Assembly (NCBI GenBank): GCA_023266355.1
Contig: JAHFQM010000011.1
Coordinates: 1-64,000, forward strand
Direction of reading: 5' to 3'
Origin: Aquabacterium sp.
GTDB lineage: Bacteria; Pseudomonadota; Gammaproteobacteria; Burkholderiales; Burkholderiaceae_C
Length of the DNA: 64,000 nucleotides
The translations under genes and the position numbers were made by a program. Of this stretch, positions 25,100 to 33,265 are shown piece by piece. Each line of letters begins with the position of its first letter. Positions within the stretch are counted from its first letter, which is position 1. The notes beneath the pieces were generated by a model. That model did not search any database. It saw nothing but the letters and a program-made list of their open reading frames with translations, and had not been told where the DNA came from.

Positions 25100-26357
25100 A
25101 TCGCAGGGCCTCGGCAGGTTGCACACGGCTGGCACGCCAACTCGGGTAGAGCGTGGCCAGCAAGGAGAGCAGCAGCGAAATCACGGCAATGGGCACGACG
25201 TCGGCCGACTGCGGGTCGGACGGCATCTTGCTGATCAGGTAGATGCTGCCGGGCAGGAAGTGCACGCCCAGCAAGCGCTCGATGAAGGGGACGATGACGT
25301 CGATGTTGCAGGCCACCAGCAGGCCCAGGCCCAGGCCGCCCAGCGTGCCCATCACGCCCGAGAGCGAGCCCTGCACCATGAAGATGCCCATGATGGAGCG
25401 CGGGCTGGCGCCCAGGGTGCGCAGGATGGCGATGTCGGCCTGCTTGTCGGTCACGGTCATCACCAGGGTGGAGACCAGGTTGAAAGCGGCCACGGCCACG
25501 ATGAGCGTGAGGATGATGAACATCATGCGCTTTTCCACCTGCACGGCGTCGAACCAGTTGCGGTTGGTGCGCGTCCAGTCGCGCACGACGACGTCGCCGC
25601 CGAGGCGGTCGGACAGCTCCGCGGCCACGAGGCGCGCGTCCTGCGGGTCTTTCAGGCGCAGCTGCACGCCGGCCGGCCCGCCGGTGCGGAACAGCCGGGC
25701 GGCATCGTCGATGTGCATCATCACCAGGCCGTTGTCGTACTCGTAGTGGCCGGCGCTGAAGGTGCCCACCACCGTGACCTGCTTGACGCGGGGCACCACG
25801 CCCGCCGGCGTGACCTGGCCGCTCGGCGCCACCAGGGTGAGCGAATCGCCCTCCATGACGCCCAGCGAACGCGCCATTTCCTGGCCGATGACCACGCCCC
25901 AGCCGCCCGGGGTCAGGCGCGCGAAGGTGTCTTTCATGGTGGCGGCCAGCGGCGTGACCGTGGCTTCGGCCTCGGGCAGGATGCCGCGCACCACGGTGCC
26001 GCGCATGTCCTCGCCACGGGCGATCAGGGCCTGGGCGGGCACGAAGGGCGCCGCGCCGACGACGGCTGGGTGCTTTTTCGCCTCAGATGCCAGCACCAGC
26101 CAGTCGCGCAGGCCGATGCCGGAGGTGTCGAGGATCTCGACGTGCGCGATGACCGACAGCATGCGGTCGCGCACTTCCTTCTGGAAACCGTTCATCACCG
26201 ACAGCACGATGATGAGGGCCGCGACCCCCAGGGCGATGCCCAGCACCGACACCCCGGAAATGAAAGAAATGAAGCCATTGCGGCGGGCCGAGCGGGCTGC
26301 GCGTGTGTAACGCCAGCCCACGCGCCACTCGTAGGGCAAATCGAAAGGCAAGTTCAT
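25092..26357 (-). CDS. lolC: LolC/LolE-type lipoprotein-releasing permease
   Basis: Inner-membrane subunit of the lipoprotein release transporter. The 421-residue protein starts MNLPFDLPYEWRVGWRYTR and has the N-terminal membrane helix SGVSVLGIALGVAALIIVLS. The family sequence VMNGFQKEVRDRML leads into a large periplasmic domain (about 70-280). Three C-terminal helices follow with DIAILRTLGASPRSIM (coupling helix) and PSWRASRVQPAEALRYE. Only one LolC/E-type gene is present, so the complex may be a homodimer (LolF-like) as in other betaproteobacteria. It is first gene of the unit lolC-DUF2189-DUF2788-lolD-tatD. Confidence 0.94.
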   Translation of the reverse strand: MNLPFDLPYEWRVGWRYTRAARSARRNGFISFISGVSVLGIALGVAALIIVLSVMNGFQKEVRDRMLSVIAHVEILDTSGIGLRDWLVLASEAKKHPAVVGAAPFVPAQALIARGEDMRGTVVRGILPEAEATVTPLAATMKDTFARLTPGGWGVVIGQEMARSLGVMEGDSLTLVAPSGQVTPAGVVPRVKQVTVVGTFSAGHYEYDNGLVMMHIDDAARLFRTGGPAGVQLRLKDPQDARLVAAELSDRLGGDVVVRDWTRTNRNWFDAVQVEKRMMFIILTLIVAVAAFNLVSTLVMTVTDKQADIAILRTLGASPRSIMGIFMVQGSLSGVMGTLGGLGLGLLVACNIDVIVPFIERLLGVHFLPGSIYLISKMPSDPQSADVVPIAVISLLLSLLATLYPSWRASRVQPAEALRYE

Positions 26358-26408
26358 GTTGCGCAGAGTGTACCCACTCGATAATCGGGGACCACGCCAA
26401 CGCCCGCC

Positions 26409-27512
26409 ATGCCGTCCACAGATTCCACATCCCGCCTGCTTCACCCAGGGCCCATCCCGCACTGGCTCATCCCGTTCGCGGCCAGCCTCTCCGAGCCCTG
26501 CCAGCACGCCCTGCCCCACCTGGACGCCGAGGGCCGCCTGCCGAACCTGCGCGCGCTGGCCTCGCGCCTGCGCGTGGTCGCCCGCAGCGAAGGCGACGAA
26601 TACGCCCTGTCGATGCCGCACGAGCGGGTGCTGGCCGCCGCGCTGGGCTGGCCGGTCGGGCCGGACACCGACGGCCGCCTGCCCTGGGCGCACTGGTGGG
26701 CCGCGCAAGATGGCCTGCAGCTCGACGCCGACGCCTGCTGGGCCCTGCTCAGCCCCGGCCACTGGCTGATGGGCCGCGAGCACCTCACCCTGCTCGACCC
26801 GAACGCCCTGGGCCTGGACGCCGCCACCTCGCAAGCCCTGCTCGAAGCCCTGCGCCCGCTGTTCGAAGACGACGGCTGGCAGCTGCGCTGGGGTGCACCG
26901 ACCCGCTGGTACGCCAGCCACCCCCTGCTGGACGGCCTGCCCACGGCCTCGCTGGACCGCGTCGTGGGCCGCAACCCTGACCTCTGGCTGAGCGCCGACA
27001 CCGCCAACAACACGGCAAGCAAGACCGCCAGCGACGCCACACGCGCCCTGCGCCGCCTGCAGGCCGAGGTGCAGATGTTGCTCTACCAGCACCCGCTGAA
27101 CGACCGGCGCGAGGCCGAGGGCCAGGACACCGTCAACTCCTTCTGGGTCAGCGGCTGCGGCCGGCTGCCCGGCGGTGGGCTGCACGACCGGCCCAACCTG
27201 CCAGACATGCCGGTATGGCCCGAAGGGCTGACCCTGTGCGACGACTTGCGCGCCGGTTTGCTGTCCGACGACATGCCCGTGTGGGTGGACGCCTGGCAGC
27301 AGCTCGACGCCACCGTGCTGGCCGCGCTGGTGCAGCGCCTGGACGCCGGTCAGCCCCTGCGCCTGACCCTGTGCGGCGAGCGCCATGCCGTGACGCTGGG
27401 CACCGGCACTGCCGACGGCGGTGGCCTCATGGGCGTCATCCAGCGCTCACTCCAAGCCCTGCGCCCACGCCGCACCGCCCCCCTGCCCTCGGCCATCCTG
27501 GCCCCGCTCTGA
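26409..27512 (+). CDS. RpfE-like conserved protein
   Basis: A 367-residue soluble protein without membrane segments. It resembles the RpfE-type proteins that sit next to recJ in Xanthomonas and Burkholderiales and is sometimes annotated phosphoglycerate mutase. Segments typical of the group are IPHWLIPFAASLSEPC near the N-terminus and ALLSPGHWLMGREHLTLLDP. Later ones are NSFWVSGCGRLP and WPEGLTLCDDLRAGLL. No catalytic motif is obvious. It is divergent from lolC (51 bp); GATAAT at 26390-26395 may be its -10. recJ follows after 48 bp. Confidence 0.75.
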   Translation: MPSTDSTSRLLHPGPIPHWLIPFAASLSEPCQHALPHLDAEGRLPNLRALASRLRVVARSEGDEYALSMPHERVLAAALGWPVGPDTDGRLPWAHWWAAQDGLQLDADACWALLSPGHWLMGREHLTLLDPNALGLDAATSQALLEALRPLFEDDGWQLRWGAPTRWYASHPLLDGLPTASLDRVVGRNPDLWLSADTANNTASKTASDATRALRRLQAEVQMLLYQHPLNDRREAEGQDTVNSFWVSGCGRLPGGGLHDRPNLPDMPVWPEGLTLCDDLRAGLLSDDMPVWVDAWQQLDATVLAALVQRLDAGQPLRLTLCGERHAVTLGTGTADGGGLMGVIQRSLQALRPRRTAPLPSAILAPL

Positions 27513-27560
27513 CGCGTTCGTCCCAAGCCTCGCCCCGAAGCCTCCCCACACCGGCCCCGC

Positions 27561-29279
27561 ATGAAACTCATCCCCCGCGACGTCCCGCCCCGCAGCGCCT
27601 GGAGCCTGGAGCAGGCCGGCGTGCCGCCCCTGCTGGCCCGCCTCTTCGCCGCCCGCGGCATCCGCACACCGGAAGAGCTCGACGACGCCCCCGCCCGCCT
27701 GCTGCCGCCCGACGCGCTCAAGGGCTGCACCGAGGCGGCCGTGCTGCTGGCCGACGCCCTCCAGCAAGGCCTGCGCATCTGCATCGTGGCCGACTACGAC
27801 TGCGACGGCGCCACCGCCTGCGCCACCGGCCTGCGCGGCCTGCGCATGCTGGGCGCGGCACCGGAGCAGATCGGCTACGTCGTGCCCGACCGCGCCCTGC
27901 ACGGCTACGGCCTGACGCCGCCCATCGTCGAGATGGTCCGCGCCCGCGGTGCCGACGTGCTGGTCACCGTGGACAACGGCATGGCCAGCCACGAGGCCGT
28001 GAACATCGCGCGCGCGCTGGGCATGAAGGTGCTCATCACCGACCACCACCTCCCCGTGATCGACGCGCAAGGCCAGGTGAGCCTGCCCGAGGCCGACGTC
28101 ATCGTGAACCCCAACCAGCCCGGCTGCCCCTGCCCCAGCAAGGCCATGGTCGGCGTGGGCGTGATGTTCTACGTGCTGCTGGCCCTGCGCGCCGAGCTGC
28201 GCCGCCGCGGCGCCTTCGAGGCCGCCCAACAGCCGCGCATCGACGCCCTGCTCGATTTGGTGGCACTGGGCACCATCGCCGACGTGGGCCGCCTCGATGA
28301 CAACAACCGCCGCCTCGTCAGCCTGGGCCTCAAACGCATCCGCGCCGGGCGCATGCAGCCGGGCATCGCCGCGCTGTTCGCCACCGCCAACCGCGACCCG
28401 GCCAAGGCCACCAGCCAGGACTTCGGCTTCGCGCTGGGCCCGCGCATCAACGCCGCCGGCCGCCTGGCCGAAATGGGACTGGGCATCGAGTGCCTGCTGA
28501 CAGATGATGCGGCCCGCGCCCAGGCCCTGGCCCGCCAGCTCGACGCCATCAACCGCGAGCGCCGCGACATGGAATCCGGCATGCGCGAACAGGCCGAGCT
28601 GATGCTGGAAGCCGTCATGCCGCAAGACGAGCCGCCCGCCGCGCTGGCCCTGTTCGACCCCGACTTCCACGAAGGCGTGGTCGGCATCGTCGCCTCGCGC
28701 CTGAAAGACCGCCTGCACCGCCCCACCTTCGTCTTCGCGCGCGGCCAGGACGGCCTGCTCAAGGGCTCGGGCCGCTCCATCCCCGGCTTCCACCTGCGCG
28801 ACGCGCTCGACCTCATCGGCAAGCGCCACCCCGGCCTGCTGGTGAAGTTCGGCGGCCACGCCATGGCGGCGGGCTGCACCATCGAGGCCAGCGGCTTCGA
28901 CACCTTCCGCGACGAGCTGCAGCGCGTGGCCGAGGCCGGCATCGAACCCGCCCTGCTGGCCCGCCAGCTCAGCACCGACGGCCCGCTGGCGCCTGAGTGG
29001 TTCACCGCCGAGGCCGTGGCCCAGATGGACGCCGCCGTCTGGGGCCCGGGCTTCGACGCGCCCGTGTTCAGCGAAGAGGTGGAGGTGCTGGGCCAGCGCC
29101 TGGTCGGCGAACGCCACCTCAAGCTGAGCCTGCGCGTGCAGGGCACCGTGCGCGACGGCATCTGGTTCGGCCGCACCGAGCCGCTCCCGGCACGCGCGCA
29201 GCTCGCTTACCGCGTCAGCCTCGACGAATTCCAGGGCAGGCAGCGGGTGCAGGTGGTGGTGGAAGGGATGGCGGACTGA
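27561..29279 (+). CDS. recJ: Single-stranded-DNA-specific 5'-3' exonuclease RecJ
   Basis: DHH-family nuclease in recombination and mismatch repair. The 572-residue protein has motif I VADYDCDGATA, motif II TVDNGM and motif III ITDHHLP with the metal-binding DHH. Later motifs are ALGTIADVGRL, DFGFALGPRINAAGRL and the DHHA1-type motif GGHAMAAGCTI. The C-terminal OB-like domain ends VSLDEFQGRQRVQVVVE. The start gives the usual RecJ N-terminus (PRDVPPRSAWSLEQAGVPPLLARLFAARGI). Confidence 0.96.
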   Translation: MKLIPRDVPPRSAWSLEQAGVPPLLARLFAARGIRTPEELDDAPARLLPPDALKGCTEAAVLLADALQQGLRICIVADYDCDGATACATGLRGLRMLGAAPEQIGYVVPDRALHGYGLTPPIVEMVRARGADVLVTVDNGMASHEAVNIARALGMKVLITDHHLPVIDAQGQVSLPEADVIVNPNQPGCPCPSKAMVGVGVMFYVLLALRAELRRRGAFEAAQQPRIDALLDLVALGTIADVGRLDDNNRRLVSLGLKRIRAGRMQPGIAALFATANRDPAKATSQDFGFALGPRINAAGRLAEMGLGIECLLTDDAARAQALARQLDAINRERRDMESGMREQAELMLEAVMPQDEPPAALALFDPDFHEGVVGIVASRLKDRLHRPTFVFARGQDGLLKGSGRSIPGFHLRDALDLIGKRHPGLLVKFGGHAMAAGCTIEASGFDTFRDELQRVAEAGIEPALLARQLSTDGPLAPEWFTAEAVAQMDAAVWGPGFDAPVFSEEVEVLGQRLVGERHLKLSLRVQGTVRDGIWFGRTEPLPARAQLAYRVSLDEFQGRQRVQVVVEGMAD

Positions 29280-29881
29280 GGCCGCGGGAAGTGCAGAAAC
29301 AGCTGGGTCAATACACAACACGATGGCCGGCATCGATGTCGATGCGATGGTGAATCGCTGGGCACAAGGCGTCGCCATCACACGGGACAAGTTGGCCTGC
29401 CGCATGGCATGCCCCGCACGCCACCTTGGCCAAGCCAGGTGCCGCGTCACGCACCTGGGCCTTGCCCCATTCCCAGCGGCCCGCCGCCCATCCCGAGCGG
29501 CATCTCGCCTGTTTCAGCTCGCCCGCAAGCCGGCACAACTGACCCGCCGTCCCCAAAGCCTCGCGCGCCGCACGTCAAGCTCGGCACGATCACACATTGG
29601 GGTCTTGCGCCTCGCCCACAAAGGCCGATGCGCGAAGCACTTTGGGCGGCAGCTGGCCTGATGTGGCTTGCGCCCGAGGCTCACCCACCCGGCGCACGGG
29701 TCAAAACGAGCGAGGCCCCGCTCAAAACGGGCGACGCTCCGCTCCAATCGGGCGATGTGCCGCTCACAACGGCCGGTGTGCGGTGGTTTTTGGCTCGCGG
29801 GCAGCGCGCACAGCGTGGCGTGCGAGCCTCATGGCCTCAAGATCGCCTTCTGGCGGCCTGGCCGGTGCGTCAGCGCCAGCC
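29280..29881. other. 602-bp stretch without a convincing gene
   Basis: Between recJ and flgN I find no ORF with a recognisable domain, credible start or normal composition. Open frames here are Pro/Arg/Ser-rich and overlap each other in several frames. The only structure is the 21-bp tandem repeat at 29703-29786. It may hold a decayed gene or regulatory DNA for the flagellar block. Confidence 0.6.
29703..29786. repeat. Degenerate 21-bp tandem repeat, four copies
   Basis: Units at 29703-29723, 29724-29744, 29745-29765 and 29766-29786. The shared pattern is AAAACGGGCGA..CTCCGCTC, weakest in the last copy. The period is a multiple of three; one frame reads KTSEAPL, KTGDAPL, QSGDVPL, TTAGVRW. 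Confidence 0.7.
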
Positions 29882-30277
29882 TCAGCGGTAAGCGCTCATC
29901 GCCCGGGCGCCCGGGCCTTGTCCCGGCACGCCGTAGGTGGCGCCCTGGGTGCCGTCCTGGCTGGGGAAGAGCACGCCCAGCGTGCGGCCCAGCGAGGCCG
30001 AGGCCAGTTGCACGGCCTGTTGCTGCTGAAGGCAGCGCGTGCGCGCCAGCGCCAGGCGCTGCTGGAGCGCGGTGGGCAAGGCCATGCCCGATGCGGCGGC
30101 CTGCCGGAAAGCGGCCAGCCCTTGGGCCAGGCCCAGTTGCAAAGCCTGCGACTGCAGCTCGATGCGGTCGGCGTCGCCCGAGGCCAGGGCGGCGTCCAGC
30201 GCACCCAGGTGAGATTCGATCTCACCCAGGTGGGTCTGGACGGCGTCGGTCACGGAGACAGCGGGCATGTGCGACAT
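29882..30277 (-). CDS. flgN: FlgN-type flagellar chaperone
   Basis: A 131-residue, mostly helical protein downstream of flgM, in the position and size of FlgN, the export chaperone for the hook-junction proteins FlgK and FlgL. Sequence identity to E. coli FlgN is low. The long amphipathic N-terminal helices (TDAVQTHLGEIESHLGALDA) and Gln-rich middle suit the family, so the call rests largely on context. ATG 30277 is preferred; a TTG at 30289 in frame is possible. It lies 17 bp after the flgM stop and shares its sigma-28 transcript. Confidence 0.75.
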   Translation of the reverse strand: MSHMPAVSVTDAVQTHLGEIESHLGALDAALASGDADRIELQSQALQLGLAQGLAAFRQAAASGMALPTALQQRLALARTRCLQQQQAVQLASASLGRTLGVLFPSQDGTQGATYGVPGQGPGARAMSAYR

Positions 30278-30294
30278 CGTGGAACTCAATGCTC

Positions 30295-30594
30295 TCAGTG
30301 CTGGCGGCCTTGCAGCAGTTCTTTGGCGTTGGAGATCAGCTTGTCAGCGATCACCTCGGGGTTGACTTGGTAGCTGCCGTCGTCGATGGCCTGCTTGACG
30401 CGGGACACCTTGGCCGCGTCCACCACACCGTCGTTGCCCGCCATGAAGCTGGAGGCCGAAGACAGCGTGACTTTGGCGCTCTGGCCAACCGCTTCATCCG
30501 TGGAGGATGCCTTGTTGGCGCTGTTGGTGGTCGAGGCAGATTCCGTTCGCGGATTGACGCCAAGCGCCTTGTCCAGGGGGTTGCCGATTTTCAT
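30295..30594 (-). CDS. flgM: FlgM, anti-sigma-28 factor
   Basis: Holds sigma-28 (FliA) inactive until the hook-basal body is complete and FlgM is exported. The 99-residue protein begins MKIGNPLDKALGV. A disordered Ser/Thr/Ala region follows, then the C-terminal sigma-binding helices (VDAAKVSRVKQAIDDGSYQV and EVIADKLISNAKELLQ). A sigma-28 promoter lies 46 bp upstream and GGAG precedes the ATG, so flgM-flgN is an autoregulated late transcript. An additional flgA read-through may contribute. Confidence 0.93.
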   Translation of the reverse strand: MKIGNPLDKALGVNPRTESASTTNSANKASSTDEAVGQSAKVTLSSASSFMAGNDGVVDAAKVSRVKQAIDDGSYQVNPEVIADKLISNAKELLQGRQH

Positions 30595-30639
30595 GATGCA
30601 CTCCTTGATCCCGGCAAATGCCGAGTGGTCACATCCGCG

Positions 30640-30666
30640 ATATCGACGCGGCCTGGGGCGACTTTA
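30640..30666 (-). promoter_or_regulatory. sigma-28 (FliA) promoter of flgM-flgN
   Basis: On the minus strand TAAAGTCG, 11-bp spacer, GTCGATAT, compared with the consensus TAAAGTTT-N11-GCCGATAA. The -35 is 30659-30666 and the -10 is 30640-30647. Confidence 0.75.
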
Positions 30667-30682
30667 GTCTGAAATGCCCAAA

Positions 30683-30699
30683 CCCCCTGGTACAGGGGG
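30683..30699 (-). terminator. Hairpin after flgA
   Basis: 7-bp stem CCCCCTG / CAGGGGG, 3-nt loop, followed on the minus strand by TTTGGGCATTT. It is a weak terminator that may let some flgA transcription reach flgM. Confidence 0.45.
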
Positions 30700-30724
30700 G
30701 TGGATGCGGTAAAAAAGTGTGTGG

Positions 30725-31462
30725 TCACAGGGCGACCTCCACCAAACGCTCCCCCACGGGCTGGCCGCAGAGCACCCGGCCATTGTCCATGCGCACGCGG
30801 GCACAGCGGCCTTCGTCGCCCGGGGTCAGGGCCACGCCCTCCGAGGCCACGAGGAAACCTTCGCCACGCACGTTCAGGCGCACCGGGTCGCCGATGGCGA
30901 ACCAGCGGCGGGATTTGACGTCGTCCTGGCGCACGCTCTGCCCGGCTTCCAAGGGGCGGATCACGGTGCGGCCCACGATGTCGGCCGCGCGCGTCAGGGC
31001 CGGCGAACCCGAAGCCGCCAGGTCCACCTCGCCCACCACCACATCGGCCTGGGCCACGGTGTTGCCGGGGCGCAGGGGCACGGCGGCCACCAGGGCACGG
31101 CCCCAGACCTTCACCGTCACCGGCCAGTACACATTCCAGCGCACCGGACCCTGTTCGCAGCGCAGGCCCACGCGGGTCTTGCCCCAAAGCTGGGCGTTGT
31201 CGGGCAGGTAGGCCTTGACTTTGTCACAGGGCGCGAGCTTGAGGCGCGGGTCCAGCTGGCCCAGCGTGACTTCCACACGCCAGGGCTGGCGTTGTGCGCC
31301 ATCGGCCGAGCCGCTTTGCGGCAAGGCCTGTTGTTTCAGGAGGCCCTCCACCTGGGACTGCAGCGCGTCGGCGCCGGTGGTCACAGCCTGCGCGCGGGCA
31401 GCCATGGGCGCCAGGCCCAACAGCAGGGCCAGCAGCAGACGGGGTGAATCGAGCGTGTCCAT
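30725..31462 (-). CDS. flgA: FlgA, flagellar P-ring assembly chaperone
   Basis: Periplasmic chaperone for FlgI P-ring formation. The 245-residue protein has a Sec signal peptide (LLLALLLGLAPMAARAQA). Its SAF-type C-terminal domain (about 130-245) contains GNTVAQADVVVGEVDLA, GRTVIRPLEAGQSVR and GDPVRLNVRGEGFLVASEG. ATG 31462 is used; an upstream in-frame TTG would add six residues. It is divergent from flgB with a 196-bp shared regulatory region in which I could not identify a clear master-regulator box. Confidence 0.94.
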   Translation of the reverse strand: MDTLDSPRLLLALLLGLAPMAARAQAVTTGADALQSQVEGLLKQQALPQSGSADGAQRQPWRVEVTLGQLDPRLKLAPCDKVKAYLPDNAQLWGKTRVGLRCEQGPVRWNVYWPVTVKVWGRALVAAVPLRPGNTVAQADVVVGEVDLAASGSPALTRAADIVGRTVIRPLEAGQSVRQDDVKSRRWFAIGDPVRLNVRGEGFLVASEGVALTPGDEGRCARVRMDNGRVLCGQPVGERLVEVAL

Positions 31463-31658
31463 GCGTCGCAATGTACGCAAGGCACCCGGCGCCTGAGGGC
31501 GAGAAATGCGCGGGCTTTGCCGCTTTATTCCGGCTCATGTTTTGGGGCCTGAAGGATCACCATCGGACCCATGCTGACTGAACCTGCATCCCGGTGGGAA
31601 ACGCAGGCTCAGGCAGTCACCAGGCGGCAGATGTCGTGACCGCCGGAGGGCCCTGAAG

Positions 31659-32096
31659 ATGCTGAACCAACTGACCGACTCGCTGAATTTCCAGGCCACC
31701 GCGCTCACGCTGCGGTCGGAGCGCCAGCGCCTGATCGCCAGCAACATCGCCAACGCCGACACGCCGGGCTACACCGCCCGCGACTTCAATTTCTCCGACG
31801 CCCTCAGCCAGGCCACGGGCCGGACCTCCAGCGCCCAGACCCCGCTGGCCGGCGGCGCGCGCCTGCAGATGGCGGCCAGCCAGGGTGGCCACATGGGCCT
31901 CAACGGCAAGGTGGGCGGCAGCGCCCAACCCGAGCTGAACTACGCCAGCGCCGCCCAGACCAACCTGGACAACAACACGGTGGACATGGATCGCGAACGC
32001 GCCAGCTTCGCCGACAACACCGTGCGCTACGAAGCCACGCTGCGCTTCATCAACTCCCAGGTTCGCACCCTGAACACGGCCATCACCGGCCAGTGA
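31659..32096 (+). CDS. flgB: FlgB, flagellar proximal rod protein
   Basis: Rod subunit at the base of the flagellar axle. The 145-residue protein has the rod signature LIASNIANADTPGYTARD near residues 27-44 and the C-terminal helix VRYEATLRFINSQVRTLNTAI. GGAGG lies 11 bp before the ATG. It is the first gene of flgBCDEFGHIJKL, which runs unbroken to 42090. Confidence 0.97.
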   Translation: MLNQLTDSLNFQATALTLRSERQRLIASNIANADTPGYTARDFNFSDALSQATGRTSSAQTPLAGGARLQMAASQGGHMGLNGKVGGSAQPELNYASAAQTNLDNNTVDMDRERASFADNTVRYEATLRFINSQVRTLNTAITGQ

Positions 32097-32119
32097 CAGG
32101 TCGATGGCAGGAGCACACC

Positions 32120-32530
32120 ATGTCGATGTTCAAGATCTTCAACGTCTCCGGCAGCGCGGTCAGCGCGCAGACGCAGCGCCTCAACGTCGTGGCCTCCAAC
32201 CTGGCCAACGCCGACACCGTGGCCGGCCCCGACCGCCAGGCCTACAAGGCCCGCCAGGTGGTGTTCAGCACCACGCCCATGGGCGAAGTGGGCACGGCCG
32301 GCGTGAACGTGTCGCAAATCACGGAAGACAACTCGCCCGGCCGCCGCGTGCACGACCCCAAGCACCCCCAGGCCGACGCCGAAGGCTACGTGACCTACAG
32401 CAACGTGAACGCGGTGGAGGAGATGGTCAACATGATCTCGGCCTCGCGCTCCTACCAGAACAACGTCGAGGTCATGAACACGGCCAAGACCCTGCTGAAC
32501 AAGACCCTGCAAATGGGCCAAGGCGGCTGA
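32120..32530 (+). CDS. flgC: FlgC, flagellar proximal rod protein
   Basis: 136-residue rod subunit. It shows MSMFKIFNVSGSAVSAQTQR, the rod motif VVASNLANADTVAGP and C-terminal VEEMVNMISASRSYQNNVEV. The ATG at 32120 starts the conserved N-terminal helix and follows GGAG; an in-frame ATG nine codons upstream is less likely. It lies 23 bp downstream of flgB. Confidence 0.97.
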   Translation: MSMFKIFNVSGSAVSAQTQRLNVVASNLANADTVAGPDRQAYKARQVVFSTTPMGEVGTAGVNVSQITEDNSPGRRVHDPKHPQADAEGYVTYSNVNAVEEMVNMISASRSYQNNVEVMNTAKTLLNKTLQMGQGG

Positions 32531-32570
32531 TTTTCCGGCTGCAACACAGCGCTGACACCAAGGACACACC

Positions 32571-33227
32571 ATGGCCACCGCCATCAACACCACCACCGGC
32601 ACCACCGCCACGTCTTCCACCACGAAGACCGCCAGCCAGCAGGCCTCCGAAGCGTCCGACCGCTTCCTCAAGCTCCTGGTCACGCAGATGCAGAACCAGG
32701 ACCCGTTGAACCCGATGGACAACGCCCAGGTCACCAGCCAGATGGCGCAGATCAACACCGTGACCGGCATCGACAAGCTCAACACCACCATGGGTGCGAT
32801 GAACACCAGCATGGCGCAGATGCAGATGCTGCAAGGCGCTTCCCTGGTCGGCCACCAGGTGCTGCTGGACGGCAACCAGCTGGCCTTCGACAGCACCGGC
32901 AAGGTCGCCACCGGCGCCTACAGCCTGGACGGTGCGGCCACCAGCGTGCGCATCGACATCGTGAATGCGGCGGGCGTGACCATCGACAGCGTCAACCAGA
33001 CCGGCGTGCCCTCGGGCCAGCAAGGCTTCCAGTGGACGCCGCCGGACGGCACCAGCACCAACGGCCTGACCTTCAAGGTCACGGCCAACAGCGGCAACAG
33101 CGCCATCAACGCCAGCACGCTGATGACAGACACCGTGGACGCCATCAACACCTCCAGCGGCACCCTCACCCTGGAGCTGCGCAACAGCGGCTCCACCGCT
33201 TACAGCAAGGTCAAGGCCGTCGCCTGA
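32571..33227 (+). CDS. flgD: FlgD, hook-assembly scaffold (hook cap)
   Basis: Caps the growing hook and allows FlgE polymerisation; it is discarded later. The 218-residue protein has a Thr/Ser-rich start and the FlgD signature FLKLLVTQMQNQDPLNPMDNAQ (key part LKLLVTQMQNQDPLNP). A C-terminal Ig/TUDOR-like region (about 85-218) includes GHQVLLDGNQLAFD and PSGQQGFQWTPPDG. Confidence 0.96.
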   Translation: MATAINTTTGTTATSSTTKTASQQASEASDRFLKLLVTQMQNQDPLNPMDNAQVTSQMAQINTVTGIDKLNTTMGAMNTSMAQMQMLQGASLVGHQVLLDGNQLAFDSTGKVATGAYSLDGAATSVRIDIVNAAGVTIDSVNQTGVPSGQQGFQWTPPDGTSTNGLTFKVTANSGNSAINASTLMTDTVDAINTSSGTLTLELRNSGSTAYSKVKAVA

Positions 33228-33265
33228 CCTCCTGATTTCCCTGCAGTCACCGAAAGGACATCACC

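Noticed and set aside
29703..29786. CRISPR-like repeat
   Set aside because: The units are contiguous without spacers and degenerate, with no cas genes nearby; this is a simple tandem repeat.
29409..29891. 160-residue frame through the 21-bp repeats
   Set aside because: Proline-rich with no domain and a weak start, and competing frames overlap it. It is kept only as a possible gene remnant.
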